Below are positions 26,166-37,270 of a stretch of DNA of 64,000 nt, in pieces (positions within the stretch are counted from its first letter, which is position 1; every line of letters starts with the position of its first letter). The stretch is taken from positions 4,216,001 through 4,280,000 of the forward strand of contig NC_134756.1 in the NCBI RefSeq assembly GCF_050436995.1, in the 5' to 3' direction. The notes beneath the pieces were generated by a model. The model made no database searches, had not been told where the DNA came from, and saw only the letters and a program-made list of their open reading frames with translations. A program made the position numbers and the translations under genes. The DNA is from Anticarsia gemmatalis (lineage: Eukaryota > Arthropoda > Insecta > Lepidoptera > Erebidae).

Positions 26166-27710
26166 TTTTTTTTTTCTTTTTTTGTTAACTCGGTTAATGC
26201 ATGAAATTGCATCCCCAGCGCCCGGGGGAGCGCTGGGGTATGTGGGGCTCTCCGAACCAGAAGGGCTAGGCCTACCCACTAAACCACCGAGGTGTTGCCT
26301 CCTCCTCGCCGCATGGTGCCGAGGTCACGGGAACGCTTTTAAGCACACATCCGCAACCCCGACGCGGCCGTCCACACGTGGACTCCTCTACAGTGTGGGA
26401 CGACACCCCAACACACGGGTACCGTCCCCCCACTATGCCCCCTTGTGCAATGGCCAGCAAACTCCCCCGAGTTCGCCAGCCAGGGGGCCTTCGGAAGCCG
26501 GGACAGGCCACGCGCAGATGCGCAGCATGTCCCGGCCGCCGGCGGCGGAAGATGTGTAGGCCGCCGCCACCTCCTCTCCGACCAACGAGCCCGAGAGCGA
26601 GATCCCAACGCTCCCGGGCCCTACGGTCCCACCACCAGCCGCCATGGGTTAAGAGCCGGGTCCGACCGCCGGACCCCCGGCTCCCCACGGCAGCCCCACC
26701 GTTGCCGCATCTCGCGGTACGGCCCCGCCCAGTCGCGGAGGATGGGATACATCCCTTCTTCCGCGACTAGCCCCTCCAAAACCGGCCAGACTGAGTCCAC
26801 TCAGTCCAGCCGGCCGGCCGCTTTTGGTCCCCCGGGCTACAACGGTACCACCCAGACGGGGAAGCGGCCTCTCCTCCATCAGCCGCCATGGGTTAAGAGC
26901 CGGGTCCGACCGCCCGACCCCCGGCTCCCCACGGCAGCCCCACCGTTGCCGCATCTCGCGGTACGGCCCCGCCCAGTTGCGGAGGATGGGATACATCCCT
27001 TCCTCCGCGACTAGCCTCTCCAAAACCGGCCAGACTGAGTCCACTCAGCCCAGCCGGCCGGCCGCTTTTGGTCCCCCGGGCTACAACGGTACCACCCAGA
27101 CGGGGAAGCGGCCTCTCCTCCATCAGCCGCCATGGGTTAAGAGCCGGGTCCGACCGCCCGACCCCCGGCTCCCCACGGCAGCCCCACCGTTGCCGCATCT
27201 CGCGGTACGGCCCCGCCCAGTTGCGGAGGATGGGATACATCCCTTCCTCCGCGACTAGCCTCTCCAAAACCGGCCAGACTGAGTCCACTCAGCCCAGCCG
27301 GCCGGCCGCTTTTGGTCCCCCGGGCTACAACGGTACCACCCAGACGGGGAAGCGGCCTCTCCTCCATCAGCCGCCATGGGTTAAGAGCCGGGTCCGACCG
27401 CCCGACCCCCGGCTCCCCACGGCAGCCCCACCGTTGCCGCATCTCGCGGTACGGCCCCGCCCAGTCGCGGAGCATAGGGATGAACTACCTCCCTTCCTCC
27501 GCGACTAGCCTCTCCTAAACCGGCCAGGCTTACGTCGCCTAGGCCCAGCCGGCCGGCCGCTTTGGTCCCCGGGGCTACAGCGGTACCACCCAGACGGGGA
27601 AGCGGCCTCTCCACTGGGTCCCTCTTGGTTCACCGCAACCGAATCCGCGGACTCAAGGTTGCGGCTACTAAGCCCCCCCACCACAGCAAGGTGGAGACCC
27701 GTCGGGGGGG
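26166..27710 (-). mobile_element. GC-rich non-autonomous retroelement with internal tandem array
   Basis: The insertion is bounded by a 16-bp direct repeat ACATAGACGGCGCCCT at 26150-26165 and 27711-27726. An oligo-T run starts at its left end, so it was reverse transcribed from a minus-strand RNA ending in oligo-A. Its base composition is sharply GC-rich against AT-rich surroundings. The minus-strand order is a G-rich 5' start, then the 244-bp array, then a unique 3' part of about 470 bp with a 9-bp-arm hairpin at 26213-26238. No reverse transcriptase is seen. It may derive from the ends of a larger non-LTR element. Confidence 0.85.
26641..27616. repeat. Tandem array, 244-bp unit, about four copies
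   Basis: GCCATGGGTTAAGAGCCGGG recurs at 26641, 26885, 27129 and 27373, an exact 244-base spacing. The middle copies are almost identical; the outer ones differ more. Because 244 is not a multiple of three, the many long GC-rich open frames on both strands shift frame from unit to unit and are not protein genes. Confidence 0.95.
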
Positions 27711-27726
27711 ACATAGACGGCGCCCT
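27711..27726. repeat. Right target-site duplication of the GC-rich retroelement
   Basis: It is an exact copy of 26150-26165, followed by AT-rich host DNA. Confidence 0.9.
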
Positions 27727-28245
27727 AGTCTTACACTTGGGAAAAACATGAATTAGTCTTGTGTCCCCATTTGGTAAGAATAAGTGGGGAATGTACGTCA
27801 TCCCAATATTGCAGATGCTTACTCATTGATGGACTTAAATTACTAAGATAGAAATTATGTAGGATTCAAGAATGTGTTGATAAATTTTAGTCGTGAAATG
27901 AGAAGCCGTTTGTTAATTTGTTATTTCTTTTTCGTAAATTCATTATATCACGTCTGTTATAACCGAAACTGTAGAGGTGTATGAAATACACCCACGTTTC
28001 GTCATTCACATTATTTCTTATATATGATAACTATATATTTAGAATTTTAAGCGCACATAATGTTGTCCGTACTTGAACTAAGACTGAGTTTTTTATTATT
28101 GTTTTAAGATATGACTAGATACTATTTAAAAATGAACAGTGTCTTACTTATCTTCGCCCCTTGTCAGTTAATTCACACAGGAACTGTCGGCAACTCAAAA
28201 TAAAAATCGTTTGAACACAGTGGACGAGAAATAGATCCAAAAATA

Positions 28246-28366
28246 ACCCCCGGTTTCTGAGGTACATTTAGCGGTAGTTTATCTAATCAAAAGCGTTTTT
28301 TTTGTATGAGTTTCAACGCTATTGAATAGATAAACTGCCGCTAAATGTACCCCAGTAACCGGGGGT
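28246..28366. mobile_element. MITE with ~50-bp terminal inverted repeats
   Basis: ACCCCCGGTTTCTGAGGTAC at the left pairs with GTACCCCAGTAACCGGGGGT at the right. The pairing continues through ATTTAGCGGTAGTTTATCTA with few mismatches to GCG/CGC, leaving a centre of about 25 bases. It is flanked by TA/AA-type sequence. It lies 0.5 kb from the GC-rich insertion. Confidence 0.85.
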
Positions 28367-29226
28367 AAATGATGCTCTATCGTAGTGCGTATTCATTTTA
28401 TAATTAATCTGCGTTCGTACTAACTTCATTATGAATATCATAACTTTTAAACTCTCGCGTTGCATGTTTAATGTATAATAGAATGCGGGAATTAACGCGA
28501 ACACGCATTATACCTTAAAATGCCTAATGTTTTGCGCAGGTTGCACACGCCGTGGTCGCAGGTTGACTGGAACAGCGTATTTAATTATGAATACATGCAA
28601 TATCAATAAAATTATGAACTATTATAATTTTATTCCTATTTATACATTTTCATTAACATTCCCATTGTACAGTTACACGTGTAAAAAAATAATAATTTGT
28701 CGTGTTAAAGGCTAACTTTTAACCTAGAAATTGTCAGCATCTATGACGTCAATACTTAGAATCAAAGTCAAGTTATATTTTTAACCACTACATATTCATA
28801 TTTCGGTTAAATATCAATTCCTTAATAAATCATACTTTAAATAAAAATTAATAAAAATAATTCTAAATTATCATAAGCAATTTCTATGCAACTTTGAATA
28901 AAACCTAGAAAACTAGTTAATATTTATTTTATTTGATAACGCATAAAGACTGACCATGTCAAAAGTATTGAATTAATATGACATAATGTAGGATTATAAA
29001 AAATATATTCAAGACGAGAGACAAGAAGTTAAATTTTATTATAACAGTATAACTTTCGACGTTTTCCGGTAACATTAAATTAGTTTGTCTCATTAGTATC
29101 TATTATACTACTTAATACAAGGACCACTAAATGCCAAAGGATAATATCTTTTTGTTCCTTTTTCGCAATAAAATTCTTATATAATATTTAACTGAGCTTG
29201 GCATATAGCGCGATACTATACAGTCG
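28367..29226. other. Non-coding AT-rich DNA, no gene seen
   Basis: A CRE octamer lies at 28744-28751. Short frames have no recognisable content. Confidence 0.55.
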
Positions 29227-29376
29227 GTACTATCGAGTATCGAGAGTTTGACATTGAAAATGTACTGCAATAATAGTCTTCACGGCGCCCGCTAGAGGCA
29301 CTGTCAGGATCTTCATACAACATTTTTCGACTGTCCGGTTGTAGATAGTCATAGTAGCAGAGAATATCGCTACTGG
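29227..29376 (+). repeat. Dispersed ~150-bp repeat, copy 1
   Basis: It starts ACTATCGAGTATCGAGAGTT, has the core CGGCGCCCGCTAGAGGC, and ends near GTAGATAGTC...GAGAATATCGCTACTGG. The same order of motifs recurs in five other places up to 38.8 kb. It is perhaps a MITE or SINE; there is no coding. Confidence 0.75.
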
Positions 29377-29699
29377 TTTAAAATATATAATACCTTTTAA
29401 CCCGGAAAACCTATCTACGCGAAGTTAAAATTTATCTTTTAAAGCAAATTAAACTTCAATAAACTGTTATCAGTCAGGTTAAAGGTTCACGTTACTATTG
29501 AAGTACATTTGTAATAGATACGGAACTAATACTACAAATACTACTGTGACCGTTGGACCTGACTAAAGTACTGTCTTTTATATCGTCATATTCTTATCAA
29601 TGCCTTTTGACATCCACGTATTGATTATATTTATAGTATTTTTTTAAAGTAATTAACCAGGTTAGTTAGCACTTAATCTTCACTGTCCCATTATCGACT

Positions 29700-29814
29700 A
29701 ACGACAACCGGCTAGCTATAAAACAAAATGTATGACAATCGGTTCAGTGCCTCTAGCGGGCGGCGTAAAAACTATTTTTCGAGTAGATTTAAATGTCAAA
29801 CTCTCGATACTCGA
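29700..29814 (-). repeat. Dispersed ~150-bp repeat, copy 2 (inverted)
   Basis: It reads CAACCGGCTAGCTAT, GCCTCTAGCGGGCGGCG and CAAACTCTCGATACTCGAT, the reverse complement of copy 1, from which it is separated by about 320 bases. Confidence 0.75.
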
Positions 29815-30597
29815 TGTTTCAACTGTAGAGAATCGTGCTACAGGTATCAAGCAAAGATAAAGAAAGTAATGTGGAAAATAAGAACAACGAGAAGTAGTTC
29901 TAAATTATTTGTTTATCATATTTCATGAAAATCCGTTCAGTAGTTTTTACGTGAAGGAGTATCAAACATACACAATAATATAAGTATAGTAACAGTACTG
30001 AGGTTTTTCCAAAATTTTAAACAAATGCATAAATATTTTAGATTAGGTATTGTACCTAATCATTATTTTGGTATCACATCCTTTTATAATATCGACCACC
30101 AAACATCCACGGGATGTGGTGCAGACCAAACTTTGGGAATACCAAAAAAATCAACAATGTTTTTCCTAAAATGTGTATCGGTATTAAATTTTATCAAAAT
30201 GTAGGCACTACAGTATTGTTTTACCTATAATACTGTAAACGACTGGCTTAATATGGATAGCAATACATAGGAATTACATAGGTATAAGGGTAGTAGTTGG
30301 TTCGTAATATTTTTGTAATTTTCTTTTATGAATAAATATAGTTATACTATTATATTTTTCATGAGAAAACAGTGCCTGCCCCATGCTTAATCTATACTTA
30401 TATTCTAGTGCAATTATCTGCCTGTCCGTCAGTTACGTTGTAAAAGAAAACTATCAGACCGATTTTACATTATGAAATTAACATAGAGATATTTGAACAC
30501 AATAGGCTAGGCTACGTTTTATTTTACCCAAAATACTCAAAAAACGGGAACGTAATCCAAGAGCAGCGCACTTACATATTTTATGTAGAGATCGTGA
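29815..30597. other. Non-coding DNA with decayed Helitron-like ends
   Basis: TTTCATGAAAATCCGTTCAG at about 29920, ending ATAAGTATAG, is the reverse of the 5' part of a common moth element. AATCTATACTTATATTCTAG at about 30389 followed by GACCGATTTTACATT looks like another decayed start. Confidence 0.5.
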
Positions 30598-30690
30598 GTT
30601 GAACATTTAAAATGTACTGAATGCAGAAATAGTGCCCACGGCGCCAGATAGAGGCGCTGATAAAACTTTCAAACTACTAGAAATATTTCC
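30598..30690 (+). repeat. Dispersed ~150-bp repeat, copy 3 (partial)
   Basis: GAACATTTAAAATGTACTGA is followed by GTGCCCACGGCGCCAGATAG and AGGCGCTGA. The right end is diverged. The 122-codon frame that begins inside it is treated as chance. Confidence 0.6.
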
Positions 30691-31000
30691 CTATAGCCTA
30701 AAAAAGCGTCGGCTGTCCTGTAGCACAATGTATAGTGATCGTGTAGCGACTGATAGTATAGTGTTCAATATACTATTAAATACTATTACCACACCCGTAT
30801 CTAAAATTTTAAACGCACCTATTAAAGCGGTCTCTAAAAAATACCTTAATACGAACATGTTCAGTTTAAAGTATGTAACGTTCAAAGTTCCAATAAATCT
30901 TGTGATTAATTGTATCACGTTCCGAGCCTTATTTAGGAAGATAATCGACTCTATTCATTTTTTGTTATGTTATTTGAACGGCTGTTGGCTTACGGTTTAA

Positions 31001-32520
31001 TCGGTGTTAACTCCGGTATCTTTTTGAGATGAATGTTTGTAATTTGATTTGTAATTACAAAAGTAACGTAGATGATAGGTTTTCGATTTAATTTAAAAAA
31101 TTAAGCTTGCGTTTATGGTCGTAAAACTGATAATGGTAGCCAATATAAATATGATTCATATTATTATAAATTAATTTATTAAATAATTTGGTATACGATG
31201 AAGAGTTTAATGCGTCTCTACCACTCACTTTTATTAGATTGATATCATTATATACTTAGTTTTTACAGGCCCAAAATCATTTGGCTCTACCTTAAATAGA
31301 GTAAAAGTGTTTTTTATTTTATTTTATTTAAGAAAAATATTATATTAAATCAATAATCTTAAACGTTAGGTCAAAAATATATTGTTTTTAATCAAAATTT
31401 ATTATATTAGTGATAGGTAAAGCCAAGGAAATTATTTAAATACCTTAAATTCAAGGCTCATGTATGTAAGTGGCGAAGTAAATGTTCCACTAGTATATAT
31501 TTCAACTAAACTAAGATAAATTCTCCACCGAGCTGAACTGCTGATTAAAACATATATTTCTAGTTGAACGCTGGGCATTTGACAGCTTTAGTAAAATATG
31601 TTGTGTTCGGACTTATTTATACGAACGTAAATACCAGAACGGTTTTCTTAGTCTGTTGTACTTTTGAATCTGGTTTGCGATCGCTGATATTTAAGTTTTA
31701 CATCTAAATTCTAAAATGTTGCATTGTATGTGGTATTCATGTTTTAGTCTAATAAGTTGACTTTTTTATTTTATCTATTGACAAGTTTCGTCATGGTTTA
31801 GCACTTTAGCAGACGATTTCAAGGGACGATGAGTTTAAAAGCGTTTTTATAAAAAGGAGAGGAGAACTTAGGTCGTTACAGTTCTATCTCCAACTAGAAT
31901 TTAATTAATTCTGTTTAATATTTATACCGTAACGAACAGAAAGACGAACAGACTTTCGAATCTACATTAGTAAATATTGCTTAGTATGGTCATAATATTT
32001 ATTTGACTTTGGTATACTAATATACTTAATAATATTTTAAATTATGCAAAAGGAAAACCAGTTTTAAGTTGGAATAAATACTGGAATTTCTCACTTACTA
32101 ATTTAGACTTTGAGGTTTATAAGTGTAAATATTTGACCTAAATGAAAACAAATTATGTGATTTTGATACACAATACGCAATCCTAACATTACTTGCTATC
32201 GATATATTAAACAAAAAGCTTTATTAAGTATTTATAAGTTATTATATTTTGTATCTATTATGACAATCTTGGCCTGTGTTTTGCTGTAGCCAGTGTTATA
32301 TAGTTAATCTGTAAAGGTATTTTACGGTGCGCCAATTTAAGGCATTAAATGTACTGTACGACTTAGCAACCATACATTACTAAATATAAATATCTCGACT
32401 CTTTTTCAAGTCTCGCCTTAACCTCCCTAAAAGCAACGGGCTTGTTTCTTTTGTTACTATTTCTTTGGTCTTTCTGAATTCATTAGGAATATTTCACGAA
32501 AAATCTTCTCTAACCCATTT
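31001..32520. other. Non-coding AT-rich DNA, no gene seen
   Basis: No recognisable coding sequence or repeat body. Confidence 0.55.
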
Positions 32521-32631
32521 TTTGAGGCCATGCAAAGTCCTTAACCCATATTTTGAAAACGTGGTGGACTCAAGGTCTCGTTCGGGAGTAGAATAGTAAA
32601 CCCTTGCCTAGCAGTGGGACAGCCATGGGTA
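32521..32631 (+). mobile_element. Diverged LINE 3' tail
   Basis: GAGGCCATGCAAAGTCC, CGTGGTGGACTCAAGG and CCCTTGCCTAGCAGTGGGAC match the tail family best preserved at 17891-18134, with several small changes. Confidence 0.65.
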
Positions 32632-33869
32632 ACAAAAATAACAATTGTGTTTCAAAAATTGCTGTCACGACTAATCGTCCATCCAATTTTACCTTTATAT
32701 CTTTTAATTCACTCCCAGTCTAGACAGATAAAGCCGATTATAATCTAGTAAATATAAATACACGGCGGCAACTACATTCCTGTGCAGTCAACATAACGCG
32801 GCGCATACTTGATACGAATTACTTAGGTTCGATACCCGTGTTGTGTAACCAATGATTGGAAACTTGAGAAAGACTTTATCAATGATCGTCTGATGTTATC
32901 TGATTTATTACTGGAATATTCTATTTGATATGCTTCTTGGAAGTGGTGGGTCTAGAATACAGACAGTTAAAATGAGTGTTTTAGTACGGCGAATATAAGT
33001 ACTGAAGCATTTTGAAAGATAAGTTCTTCGTGGCCGTTTCTTTTTAAAAGAAAATATTTATTACGAAAATTTGGATAATTGGATGGATGTTTGTTACTTA
33101 TGTATAACAACAGAACGAATGTTGAAATTTGGTATGCAAATAGCTTATATTTTTTATGTAAACTTGAATTAGCACATAGATTATTTTTCATCAACATAGA
33201 TTTCGCCCGAAATCGTTTCAATCGGACGAATTTGTCGACAGAAGCTAATTTTAAATTAGATTTCGTAGTTTTTGGTTCTTTCAAAAGCCTTCTTTAAATA
33301 AACATCGCTTATCCACGTTACTGCATTAATAGTGTAACTGTATTAATTTATTTCTATTCGGTGACTTCACAGTTGTTTTATTTTCCTCTCATTAGGTTCA
33401 ATGGCCATATTTATTTTCCTTATACTACAATAGCCATCGGGGATTTTGTTGTATTTTTTATAGATGTCGTTTCCTATTGAATTATAAATATTGACTATAA
33501 CGGTTTATACTATAGGATATTTAGATATAAGAAGAGATTAAAGAATGCTCTTTGCTACTATTTTTTTTAACTGCTGAATGTTTTGCAGAATTTTACGAAA
33601 GCTATTGCGAATGTTTTCTCTTTTTTGTGAAACTTTTTACACTAGGTTAAAGCTACTTTCCCATTTCCGAAATGTTTATATGGGGACTCATGTTTTAATT
33701 ACCAAACATAATTTTATTTATTTATTCAACCTTACAACTATTTTTACAGGTTATCTCCAATACAATAGTGTAGGTACATTATAATAATTAACTTTATATA
33801 ATAATTCTTTATCCACAAAAATCAAGCAAATCGGCAATCAGCTATGTGTAGGTATATTACATACTACCT
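32632..33869. other. Non-coding AT-rich DNA, no gene seen
   Basis: Overlapping short frames around 32967-33297 on both strands have no recognisable domains. Confidence 0.5.
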
Positions 33870-34000
33870 AGGGTTTAACATTTAAAATATATTGCAAATA
33901 TAGTTCCTACAGCAGCTGCTAGAGGCTGATCACATTTTGATACAAACTTTTTTGATATCTAGCCACTTTTTGATAGTCGAATGTGGCAAAGAATTACGCT
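33870..34000 (+). repeat. Dispersed ~150-bp repeat, copy 4
   Basis: AACATTTAAAATATATTGC, AGTTCCTACAGCAGCTGCTA and TTTTTGATAGTCGAATGTGG follow the order of copy 1 with the core CGGCGCCC diverged. Confidence 0.6.
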
Positions 34001-34370
34001 CAAGTTCAGACATGACATTGTGACAAACATAGAATCAACGTTACAATACCAAAGTAATGATTAATGCAGATACAATAATTTTCTGATATGTCTGTCTGTT
34101 CAAAGGTTCTATACGTAATGAAATGATTAATGTTTATTTGTTTACGTAATACTAACGTAGGTTATTTGTGGTTTATTGTAACCTCAGACAGCCCCTCCAG
34201 TAATTTGTCAATAACTTTCCATTCATTTATATAGCAAGTCATAATACAATTACGTTTAGATGGCCAATGACGGTACTGTAAAATACAGTCAATTATTTTT
34301 TTGATCGTTTTTACTAGTTCTTACGTCAAGTACGTCTTCTCTGACCTGTTGTGCGATTCTGTACAGTCTT

Positions 34371-34532
34371 TCCCATCGAGTATCGAAACTTTGACATTTA
34401 AAATGTACTGCCAAAATAGTTCCTGCGACGCCCGTTAGCGGCGCTGGTCTTATTTTCATTCAAAATATCTCGATAGTTAGCTAGTTGGCGATAGTCGAGA
34501 GTGGCAGCGGTAGAGAATAGCGTTACTGGATA
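34371..34532 (+). repeat. Dispersed ~150-bp repeat, copy 5
   Basis: ATCGAGTATCGAAACTTTGA, then AAAATGTACTGCCAAAATAG, then CGATAGTCGAGAGTGGCAGC. It is about the most complete copy and includes the terminal GAGAATAGCGTTACTGGA. Confidence 0.75.
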
Positions 34533-34856
34533 AGAGTAGAGTAAATGTAGGTACAACAGAGATTATAATTATAATGAGCTATAAATATATTTAGGTCTAG
34601 ACGATTTATTTACTAATTGAAGACAGTAGGTATATCTGTTTTATTACGAACTACGCGTCGAGTAATTGCATATTGTTTAAAGAACAATGCAATATACAAT
34701 AACGTAGTATTTGAAGCAAAACAGGGAAGATAAGCTTGTTTACTTTGAATATAATTGTTTAATCGTTAATGAAGGAAACTAGTAACAAAACAGTAACATA
34801 GAAACAAAACATATGTGTTATTTAAATATTATTGAATCGATGATATCATGAGAATA

Positions 34857-35090
34857 GGCCGTCGGAGAGATCAATCAAGATCCACTGACCATATGCCTCT
34901 CCGAAGGCTTATTCTAAGCAAGTTAAGCAGTCCACGAAGTTTCCAGCCGTGGGCGGCAGCAGCTGCTTAGTAGGTATTTGCGATGAACGTTTTTTTGCCT
35001 TGAGGGTGCGTTTAATACTGATAGCCGTTTATGCAAGTAATATGACAGTCGCTAAGCCATGTCTAGCCGCTCGAACAAGTCACTATCTCA
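34857..35090 (+). mobile_element. SINE-like repeat related to the 14.1-kb element
   Basis: AAGCAAGTTAAGCAGTCCACGAAG and, near the end, GACAGTCGCTAAGCCATGTC followed by GCCGCTCGAACAAG resemble the tail of the 5S-like SINE at 14072-14352. Ends are not clear. Confidence 0.4.
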
Positions 35091-35386
35091 TATAGCCCAT
35101 CAAAGTTGTACATAAATTTGATTGTACAAACAAACAATGTATCCAAAGTTTGTTGATAAATATCGACAATTATGTTTTTTGTAACAGATTATATTTTACG
35201 AATTCCCCAGTTCTGTTAAACTTGATAAAAACACTACGCATCAACGGTTTTTCAAGTAATTAAATCATTAAAATCAATAATTACTACTAAATAACACTCT
35301 AAAACTTCATTCATATTTACTACAAAAAGGATTGACAATCTCGCAAACTTCGTCAATAAATCAGTCAATCGCGTGAACATTGACAG

Positions 35387-35662
35387 TTGCAAATGACAGT
35401 TTGGCGGCACCTTTACCCAGTTTGTCCGTGTCGTACATTTTACGTTCATAGTACGGTCATGTCGTTCATACATAATATGTGTTCCAATGAACCGTTGTGT
35501 GTCATCGAATCCCGCGCACTTGCTTACCTCGCGCTAGTTGTCGGGTCAACGAACTTTACTCTTACTTATATCGACACACAATCTCTTCTCTCCTTTATCA
35601 ATACTACCTTGGGAGAAACTAAGACAGTTTTTATTCGGCACTCTACTTTGTCCTTAGTGTAG
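35387..35662 (+). other. Open frame in CG-richer segment, unassigned
   Basis: The frame has 91 codons from a non-ATG start and no recognised domain. The segment 35360-35560 has more CG dinucleotides than its surroundings, so a promoter or untranslated first exon is an alternative reading. It is probably not protein coding. Confidence 0.12.
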
Positions 35663-35760
35663 TTTTTAGGTCTTACGAAAATTTTCAAACTTTCGTTTTT
35701 GTAGTAGCATTGTTTGAAAGGTTTCGAAATGTCGGTATTGTTTTACACTTCGTATTGTTG

Positions 35761-35789
35761 TTTTTGTGTTCTCAAAAAGAACACAAAAA
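35761..35789. repeat. Perfect inverted repeat, 12-bp arms, 5-base loop
   Basis: TTTTTGTGTTCT and AGAACACAAAAA flank CAAAA. It overlaps the first codons of the long open frame starting at 35766. Confidence 0.95.
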
Positions 35790-36221
35790 GTTGAACATTT
35801 TAATGGTTTTTACAAGATATTTTTCTTGCTAGTTATTTTGACTTTTTTGCAGACATTAATAAATCAATTTGGTGTTGCATCACCTCCAAGTGTCGATTGG
35901 AATTGGTGGAACCTGTTTACAATGGTTATTAACATTAATTGGAGCAAAAACTCGGCCTTGTGTGCGCAAATGTTAAAATTACAACTTGCAACGAAGTCGA
36001 TAGAATGTGCCTCCGTTTTTATTGAATTAATATGCAGTTTTAAACGAAAGGATTCAAAGAGTTTTAAAATACATAGTTATTCTTATCATTTACCTAGAAG
36101 AAAGGATACTGAATTTAACAATGCTACAAATATTCATAAAGATTGTAAGGCGGTTGGTAACGCTTTTAAGCTAAAAGTACTCAAAAGATTTTGCGGTATT
36201 ATGCGAAAAGATAGATTATAA
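35766..36221 (+). CDS. Longest unassigned open frame (151 codons), doubtful
   Basis: The frame is open for 151 codons from a GTG, with its first ATG at about codon 53. It has a hydrophobic stretch IFFLLVILTFLQTLI near codons 18-32 and a Lys/Arg-rich C-terminal half. No family is recognised. A tract ending TTTTTTGCAG at about 35853 could be an acceptor, so a last exon of an unknown + strand transcript is possible. A frame of this length is somewhat unusual by chance in DNA this AT-rich. Function unknown. Confidence 0.2.
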   Translation: MFSKRTQKVEHFNGFYKIFFLLVILTFLQTLINQFGVASPPSVDWNWWNLFTMVININWSKNSALCAQMLKLQLATKSIECASVFIELICSFKRKDSKSFKIHSYSYHLPRRKDTEFNNATNIHKDCKAVGNAFKLKVLKRFCGIMRKDRL

Positions 36222-37083
36222 CTAGGATTAACACTTAGAGCACTTTTTAACCCGGAAAATGTTTCCATATTGACGAATTCGCGAGTGGAAATTAGAAGTA
36301 GAACATTTTCCAAATATTTCTTCTATTTTTTTCTATAAGTGCCGTATTTCACAACCACTTGAAATAATGTACACAATGAGGTAACGTATGTTAATTTTAA
36401 TTAGTTCGCTTGTTGTTATTCAGACAGTACAAAGGATGACATTCGATTCGTTTCGCGACATTTCGTAATACGTGACTTACAAACAGATGTTTTAACTTTT
36501 CTCGGTTTCTGTGAACAGATTATACTAGTAATTATTTCATTTATTTTAAAAGTAGTTTCTAGAAATGTTGTTTACAATTTTAGTTAAATGTTTAAGGCTG
36601 CAGAATGCAAAAGCGAATGCATGATAATAGCGGGATTTTAGGATTTGATTGTCATTGGATTATCATATAACTGGAACAATTTAGTTTTGTTATCTAAAAT
36701 AGTGGTTTCGGGTGTAGCCCTATATAGTGTTTTTCTTTGAAAAAACGAAAGAAAGTAATTATTACTTATTTTGTATATTTATACGTATGGCTATTTTTCT
36801 TCAGATTTAATTTTCATTGAATTATCATATGGAACAGATTTACTATCACATTTTTGCATTTAATATAGTATAGTATAGGCATATTGTTATGGATTTCATG
36901 ATAAAAATCCCGCCCCTGCCACGCCTCCTATTATCACAGTGACGTTATCAGTAACTAATTAAATAATACCTAAGTATTGTTTCATAATGTTCTTTCTTTG
37001 TTATCTCCGTGCGCAAAATATGTAGCAATCAATTTGTTATTGTATAGTTATTTTTACACATTTCCAAGTTTCCTTTCTTACGC
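36222..37083. other. Non-coding AT-rich DNA, no gene seen
   Basis: No repeats with clear ends and no coding recognised. Confidence 0.55.
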
Positions 37084-37270
37084 AATCCTACTGATATTAT
37101 GAATGCGAAAGTTTGTGAGGAGTATGTTTGTTACTTTTTCATGAAAAAACTACGGACGGATTTTAATGAAATTTGGTGGTGTGATAGCTTATAACCTTTA
37201 TTAACACATCGTATACTTTTTACCCCGGTATTTTTTTTAAGACGGACAAAGTAGTGTGCATCAGCTCGTT
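37084..37270 (+). mobile_element. Helitron-like element of a second family
   Basis: It begins near CTACTGATATTATGAATGCG, carries AAGTTTGTGAGGAGTATG and ACTACGGACGGATTTTAATG, and ends near GACGGACAAAGTAGTGTGCATCAGCTCG. The CAGCT(A/C)G end is like that of the first family, but the body is different. It is decayed. Confidence 0.6.

Noticed and set aside
26182..27801. Many long open frames on both strands in the GC-rich block
   Set aside because: They arise from stop-poor GC-rich DNA repeated every 244 bases; the frame shifts at each unit and the same residues appear on both strands.
33738..33755. + strand ratchet-like TTTTTACAG|GTTATC
   Set aside because: The donor half GTTATC is poor and the pyrimidine tract is short.
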